NCBI RefSeq assembly: GCF_041381155.1
Contig: NC_091134.1
Coordinates: 55,315,944 to 55,379,943, forward strand
Length of the DNA: 64,000 nucleotides
Reading direction: 5' to 3'
Source: Argopecten irradians
Lineage: Eukaryota > Mollusca > Bivalvia > Pectinida > Pectinidae
Shown here piece by piece: positions 58,711 through 64,000 of this stretch. Numbering within the stretch: the stretch's first letter is position 1; each line of letters starts with the position of its first letter. The notes beneath the pieces were generated by a model that saw nothing but the letters and a program-made list of their open reading frames with translations, had not been told where the DNA came from and ran no database searches. The translations under genes and the position numbers were made by a program.

Positions 58711-59040
58711 CGGTATTGGACTTGGTCGATCATCGTTGACCAGGTTGCTCAGAGGTAGAGTATTTAGCTAGTGTTCAGAGGTCCAGGTTAAAATCCCGGT
58801 CTAGAAGCAACATTTTCTCCCCTCCTGTTACAAAATTGGTGCTCAAATAAAATTCCCATGGTGGTAGTATAAGGGTCTTGTATATGTCTTCGAGGGTGAA
58901 GACTCTGAAAAAGTAGGGAAGGAATGTGGTGGGATTGGACTGGGTCGATCACTGGTAACCAGGTAGCTCAGCGGTAGAGAGGTGCATTTGGTTACGGACA
59001 GTGTTCGGGATTCAACCTCAGTCTGGCAGCTACCACTGGT
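58711..59040 (+). repeat. Two tandem tRNA-like (SINE-type) units
   Basis: Two related units each carry a box A-like TAGCTCAGCGGTAGAG word (first unit TTGCTCAGAGGTAGAG at 58745-58760; second at 58964-58979) and a box B-like GGTTAAAATCC or GGGATTCAACC word about 40 bp later. Both are preceded by TTGGACT(T/G)GGTCGATCA. No complete cloverleaf was drawn, so these look like tRNA-derived SINE heads or pseudogenes, not working tRNA genes. They lie upstream of UFL1 exon w1, probably in its first intron. Confidence 0.5.
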
Positions 59041-59283
59041 AGCCCTGTTCTGTTAATTTTCGTTCTTAAACTGTTATTTTAACCATATTCGTGATTTTGT
59101 AAATATTTATGTTGGTTATATCTGTTTTACTGTTATTATCAAAATTTTAGTTATCTTAAACTAAAAGCATGTTATTATTTTCTAGCACACGTTATATTTT
59201 TGCTGCTGTGTTATCTCTATCTTTGCATGCGTTTGTCTTTTTTAAATGATGTTAGATTTAGTGGCTGATGTTATTATTTATTT

Positions 59284-59959
59284 TGCATTGTTATTCATTT
59301 CATTTCACGTGTTAGTGTCAGCAATGGTTGTTAATGATTTTGTTTCCCATGTTATTGCCAGAATGTTACGTGATTTTTATGTGAAACTTTGTTAGCATCA
59401 ACAGAACATGTGATTATTTACGTGACCACGTTAAGAGTATCGTTGGAAACGTTATTTTTTTTGAAAGCGTTATTTTTTTTCGTGAAAATACCACTGCCTA
59501 TTGTTCTCATTGACCCCCTACGGCGGCAGCGCAGTGAGACGGCGGGCGAGCTTCGCTAGTGCGTTGACCACTCACCCATAACGAGAGCACGGCTCCCAAG
59601 ATATAGTCGACTGGTGGTATCACTGTCACTGTATCGCTACCGTATCGCATGTGCTGTGCAACTGAGCAAGGATTATACACATGTATATAGTTTTCAGTTA
59701 CTATATTTACAGTTTTTTTTCTCCAAAGTTTGCATTCACTGTATAAGTTTATTGAAAATTCCTTACATATTAGTGTTGTGTTGGAATCGACAAGGACGTT
59801 TAAATCCTTCGAATCGGTCATAGTTTAACTACACTGTACAAAGATTTGATGTTTTTTTTAACATATTGTGTATTTCAAGTTTATTGATTATTACGTTATA
59901 AATATAATATATAGATATGTTTCTGATAACGTACGTAATCTGTTTTGATTAACGAAATT
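59284..59959 (+). repeat. Left arm of a large inverted repeat
   Basis: Near-identical to the reverse complement of 63333-64000. Differences are a few substitutions and small indels (for example 59785-59800, where GAATCGACAAGG-type sequence is missing from the other arm). The match reaches the window end, so the true arm may start before 59284. An antisense frame of 104 codons (59507-59821) resembles nothing I know. Contains a GC-rich CGGCGGCAGCGC segment in otherwise AT-rich DNA. Confidence 0.85.
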
Positions 59960-60067
59960 GTGTACATTTCTTGAATGGCTGATTAAAAAAATTATTTGTC
60001 GAAGTTATGCATATTATGGAATCTGTTTTGATTAACGAAATTGTGTACATTTCTGGAATGGCTGATT
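59938..60067 (+). repeat. Direct repeat at the inner edge of the left arm
   Basis: AATCTGTTTTGATTAACGAA followed by ATTGTGTACATTTCT.GAATG and GCTGATT occurs at about 59938-59987 and again at 60019-60067. The first copy straddles the inner boundary of the inverted-repeat arm. Confidence 0.8.
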
Positions 60068-63000
60068 TATATATATCAGAACATTATTTGAGGCATATTT
60101 TGGAACAAGTGCTATACATGTATATTCAAAATGAACATTACAAAATCTACTATACCGACGGTAATTCTATATGATATGTCATATCGTACAGGGAAGACAC
60201 AAATAAATATCAAATGCACGTCCCTTGAATACAGTTACAATACGCATGATGCAAATTGACATGCATTTATTTAATTAAATACACTGTATTGTACGTTTTG
60301 TCTACGTTATGAAAAGTGAAATATATATTCAAGTTCATGCTAAAATCACTGTCAAAACAAACTCCATTGTATCCGACTTGCTACCGCGCAGTGACATGTA
60401 ACATGCGCAGCGACCCGTGAAAATCGCCCGCGGGTCAAGCAGTCGTGGATCTGTTATTTTCGTCAAGTATTATTATCTACGCTAATTTGTATGTACTGTT
60501 TGGAATCGGCTTGTTAACTAAGCCATTAACTTTTAACTTCAACAAAGATTATTGAAAAATGGTATCATGACATAGAGTCATCTAGCTAAAGGAAAACTAT
60601 ACTCTACTATCAAAGAATTTGTGTCACGATAAAATGAGGTGTGTTCTCCTTTCAAGACACTCGGAGTCATTAGTTGCCGGACACATAGATATCCGCATTT
60701 CGGTGTCAGGACATGTATTGTGGTAACGAGACTTATTTGGTGCGTGACGTAATCGACCCTATGCGAGGCAGCGCAGCTCATCACTATCAATGCTTGCATA
60801 CGGCGCTCGACACACCTACCTGTGATTTTCAAAAACGTATTTTCAGCGATTTGGGATTGTTGCTACGTTTCTTTGATTTTTTTAATTATTAAATAGCATT
60901 GTCATGAACTTTCGTTTTCTTATAAAATGTTAAGCAATGCGGGACGAAAGCGTAATTGTGAGAACCGCGATGAACAACGTAACCCTGTACAATTTCACCT
61001 GGATGCGGAGGTTGGTGGATAATTAAGTATATTTAATGAGTGTAAAACTTTCGTGTAGATTTCTTACTTTTTTCAATGATTTATGCATTCTTTCTAAAGA
61101 CTGTAGTAAAAAGTAACACATACTTGTATTCATCGTAGCGATTAACATTTTTCTACATATTTAATTCTCCCTTTCTCTTTCTTTCTTTCTCTCCCTCCCT
61201 CTCTGAGTGACAGGTCACAGCACTTACAGGTTCTCGCCATGTCTGCTAGTGTGATTATCCTGTTTAGACAGGAATTCACACTAGACCTATACACGGTGGA
61301 GAAGGTTAACGGAATCGTGATGCGCCCTGACTTATGAGGCTAGACTTACGGGGCGCTTATATTTCATTGTATCTAGGCGGCACTAGTAGGAGCACGAAAC
61401 GAGAAAATGGCCGACAATAATTGTATACACTTTATAGACAAAGATATTGAAAGGGAACATTAACATTGAAAGTTGCTAGTAGACGTAAAAAAATCTCTTT
61501 ATGAGTTGCAAATTGGTTGAAATCTTAGCGAAGTACGGGATTAGCTGGGCGGGTGGTTACGTTATGTATAGTAATCTTCAGAATGTGCACACAAGTCATC
61601 TACAAGTATTTAAACCAGAGACTTAAAGGATTTGTGCATTCAAAAATAATAATTTCAGTTTATGCTGGCAATGGCTTTAGATTTCAGATTTCAGATTTTT
61701 ATTTCACTCTCAGACACAGGAGGTCACTATACATAATATAAACATGCAAGTATATTGGGCCCATAGCGCAACAGTGCATTACAATATGTATTAGTGATGT
61801 ACATGCTCTTTATCAGACCTCGTAGAAACCTCTCCGTGCCGCGCGCGACCGGAATAACCTGTAAACCGCCGATATCGAGGTCAAATGTTGTGGCCACCCG
61901 ATCATGCATATTTTCTAGCTCTAAACCGTGTGACGTCATAATAGTCCGTGGCTTATAGCTGTACTATAACTGATGTGCTATCACTTACATCGACGGTCAC
62001 AGGAAAAGCCGATCAAAGATTTTTTTATGATTAATTTTGAGTGAAGTTAATCGTACAATAACGTTGGCTCTTATATGAATAACTAAAAGAGTGAAATTCG
62101 ATGTTTCAAATACTCTAATTTATGCTCTAATAGCAGGTATCTTCGTGTAATTATGAAAGAAAATCCACAGAGAAATAAAAGTTTCAGATTTTTTGTCGAG
62201 TTCAGCAACGAATAAGCTTTAATTAGATAACATTTTCCTGTAGTCTGTATCTTTGATACATTGTGAATTGCAAAGTTTGTGACTGTAAAATGAAATTTTA
62301 TGTTACAATTTAAGAAATCCTTGATTTGAGCATCAAGGATATGATGCTTGACATCCGTAGTCACCGATGTTTGATCATTACAAACATTGTGTTGTGTGTT
62401 GCTAACCGAATAAATCGAGATACATTTATTGCAATACCGTAAAACGTTTCAACATGTGGTAGAAAGAATTTACTTTTGATATTATAAAAGATCATATAAT
62501 TGAGATATTAAGCAAAACAAACTATTTTTTCAGACCGTGCGGTTGCTTTCAATTTTTAATCGATATACGAGTAGATACACCGATATTATAGATATATAAT
62601 TAGCCATGCCTTTGGTTTGATGGTTATGTAATACCTTGACCAGGATGTTGTTTACCTGTACACGCCGCCATTCATCGAACTCACCTGCAATTACCTGGCC
62701 GCGGGCAATTTGCTATTCGGTGGACTATATCGGGTATTTGCTATTGTCTTACTGTCAATCAGGTTAGGACATCCGTTAATTGGATTGTGATTTGAATTAT
62801 GGAAACCCCGTACATCTATGCACTAGGTTTTTTATTGTCACCTCCATTTTTAAAATGAAGATGTAAAAGCAAATGGAAATAAAATATACCTGATCATACC
62901 TAGGAATATATATTACATACACATATATATATGTCGTACACAGGTAAAACAAAAATGGAAAGTGACTTATTCAGAAACAAAAATGGTTCTAAGAACTATT

Positions 63001-63217
63001 TCAACTAAAGGTTTAACCTAAAATTATTCCAGTCTAGTACTGTAATTACGGAATCGTCGCATATAGCAATCTTCCGTAATTTCTAAGGTATTAGTATTTA
63101 CTGCATTGTATCTTAACGAAAATTCCAAATATCTACATCACACTAGCGCTATCGGTTGGTTTTGGTCGTGATTTACGGGTAGTGTCGACTACGGTTCAGA
63201 GATAATGAGCTAGGCGG
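60068..63217. other. Spacer of the large inverted repeat, no supported gene
   Basis: No exon of UFL1 and no recognisable domain was found on either strand. Minor features: a hairpin at about 61247-61286 (CTAGTGTGA...TCACACTAG), a CT-rich tract at 61170-61205 and an ATTACGGA...TCCGTAAT pair near 63050. The UFL1 first exon and promoter may lie beyond 64000. Confidence 0.45.
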
Positions 63218-63330
63218 TCTCGTGGTCTTGTGATGTCAGAGTAGTCCGCGGCTACACAAGGTAAGCCTAGCACTATACATGTCTTACCTTGTGTAGCCGC
63301 AGACTACTCTGACATCACAAGACCACGAGA
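63218..63330. repeat. 48-bp-arm palindrome abutting the right arm
   Basis: The arms 63218-63265 and 63283-63330 are reverse complements with a single mismatch (TCCGCGG against TCTGCGG) and a 17-base loop. Sequence includes GTGGTCTTGTGATGTCAGAG. It ends two or three bases before the right arm of the large inverted repeat begins. Confidence 0.9.
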
Positions 63331-63332
63331 TC

Positions 63333-64000
63333 AATTTCGTTAATCAAAACAGATTACGTACGTTATCAGAAACATATATATATATATTATATTTTTAACG
63401 TAATAATTCAATAAACTTGAAATACACAATATGTTTAAAAAAACATCAAATCTTTGTACAGTGTTGTTAAACTATGACCGATATGAAGGATTTAAACGTC
63501 CAACACAACCCTAATATGTAAGGAATTTTCAATAAATTTATACAGTGAATGCAAACTTTGGAGAAAAAAAACTGTAAATATAGTAACTGAAAACTATATA
63601 CATGTGTATATTCCTTGCTCAGTTGCACAGCACATGCGATACGGTAGCGATACAGTGACAGCGATACCGCCAGTCGACTATATCTTGGGAGCCGTGCTCT
63701 CGTTATGGGTGAGTGGTCAACGCACTAGCGAAGCTCGCCCGCCGTCTCACTGCGCTGTCGCCGTAGGGGGTCAATGAGAACAATAGGCAGTGGTATTTTC
63801 ACGAAAAAAAATAACGCTTTCAAAAAAAATAACGTTTCCAACGATACTCTTAACGTGGTCACGTAAATAATCACATGTTCTGTTGATGCTAACAAAGTTT
63901 CACATAAAAATCACGTAACATTCTGGCAATAACATGGGAAACAAAATCATTAACAACCATTGCTGACACTAACACGTGAAATGAAATGAATAACAATGCA
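63333..64000 (-). repeat. Right arm of a large inverted repeat (cut by the window end)
   Basis: Reverse complement of 59284-59959, starting AATTTCGTTAATCAAAACAG. It continues to the last base of the window, so its full length is unknown. Confidence 0.85.

Noticed and set aside
58935..59040. Functional tRNA gene
   Set aside because: Box A and B words are present, but I could not pair a proper acceptor stem and anticodon arm; the neighbouring diverged copy fits a SINE better.
61401..61470. ATG in good context (GAAAATGGCCGAC) as a possible first exon
   Set aside because: Frame stops after 18 codons, no donor site in frame, and the strand is wrong for UFL1.

Overview
This is a eukaryotic window: AT-rich, intron-rich and full of minisatellites, foldback elements and non-LTR/Penelope fragments. 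Gene content and repeat style suggest a mollusc, probably a marine bivalve. The phylum is an inference from general familiarity with such genomes; the species cannot be told from the sequence.

The left two thirds (about 2.4-40.6 kb) hold a tandem array of three paralogous genes on the + strand for 2-oxoglutarate/Fe(II)-dependent oxygenases of the isopenicillin-N-synthase-like / ACC-oxidase-like type. Gene 1 is cut by the window start (last three coding exons only). Genes 2 (8720-20765) and 3 (28742-40604) are complete, each with eight coding exons and 312 codons plus stop. Corresponding exons have identical lengths in all copies (165, 119, 67, 111, 100, 89, 111 and 177 bp), so the array arose by duplication of one intron-containing ancestor. 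The HxD...H iron triad and the distal R-x-S motif are intact in genes 2 and 3, and those present in gene 1 are intact too.

The right third (48.5-58.5 kb) holds UFL1, the E3 ligase for UFM1, on the - strand. Fifteen coding exons (762 codons plus stop) join with consistent phases. Only the short N-terminal exon is missing, presumably beyond position 64000. UFL1 and the oxygenase array converge on an 8-kb repeat-rich intergenic region.

Non-coding DNA: two tandem-repeat-carrying transposons in consecutive introns of gene 2; a degenerate Penelope-like element; a 42-bp minisatellite; a 26-bp, C-poor minisatellite after gene 2; a 4-kb 38-bp minisatellite in a gene 3 intron, interrupted by a retroposon with a 12-bp target-site duplication; a trinucleotide array just before the last exon of gene 3; a 5'-truncated non-LTR retrotransposon; many foldback/TIR elements; and a large inverted repeat (arms of at least about 670 bp) at the right end.

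The most unusual pattern is tandem duplication at exon edges. In UFL1 one acceptor is repeated at 39-bp spacing so that the nearer copies keep the reading frame, the final acceptor is triplicated, one donor is duplicated, and a 2-kb 21-bp array starts a few bases after another donor. In oxygenase gene 1 the last coding segment is repeated past the stop codon. No prokaryotic system, CRISPR array, rRNA or convincing functional tRNA gene was seen.
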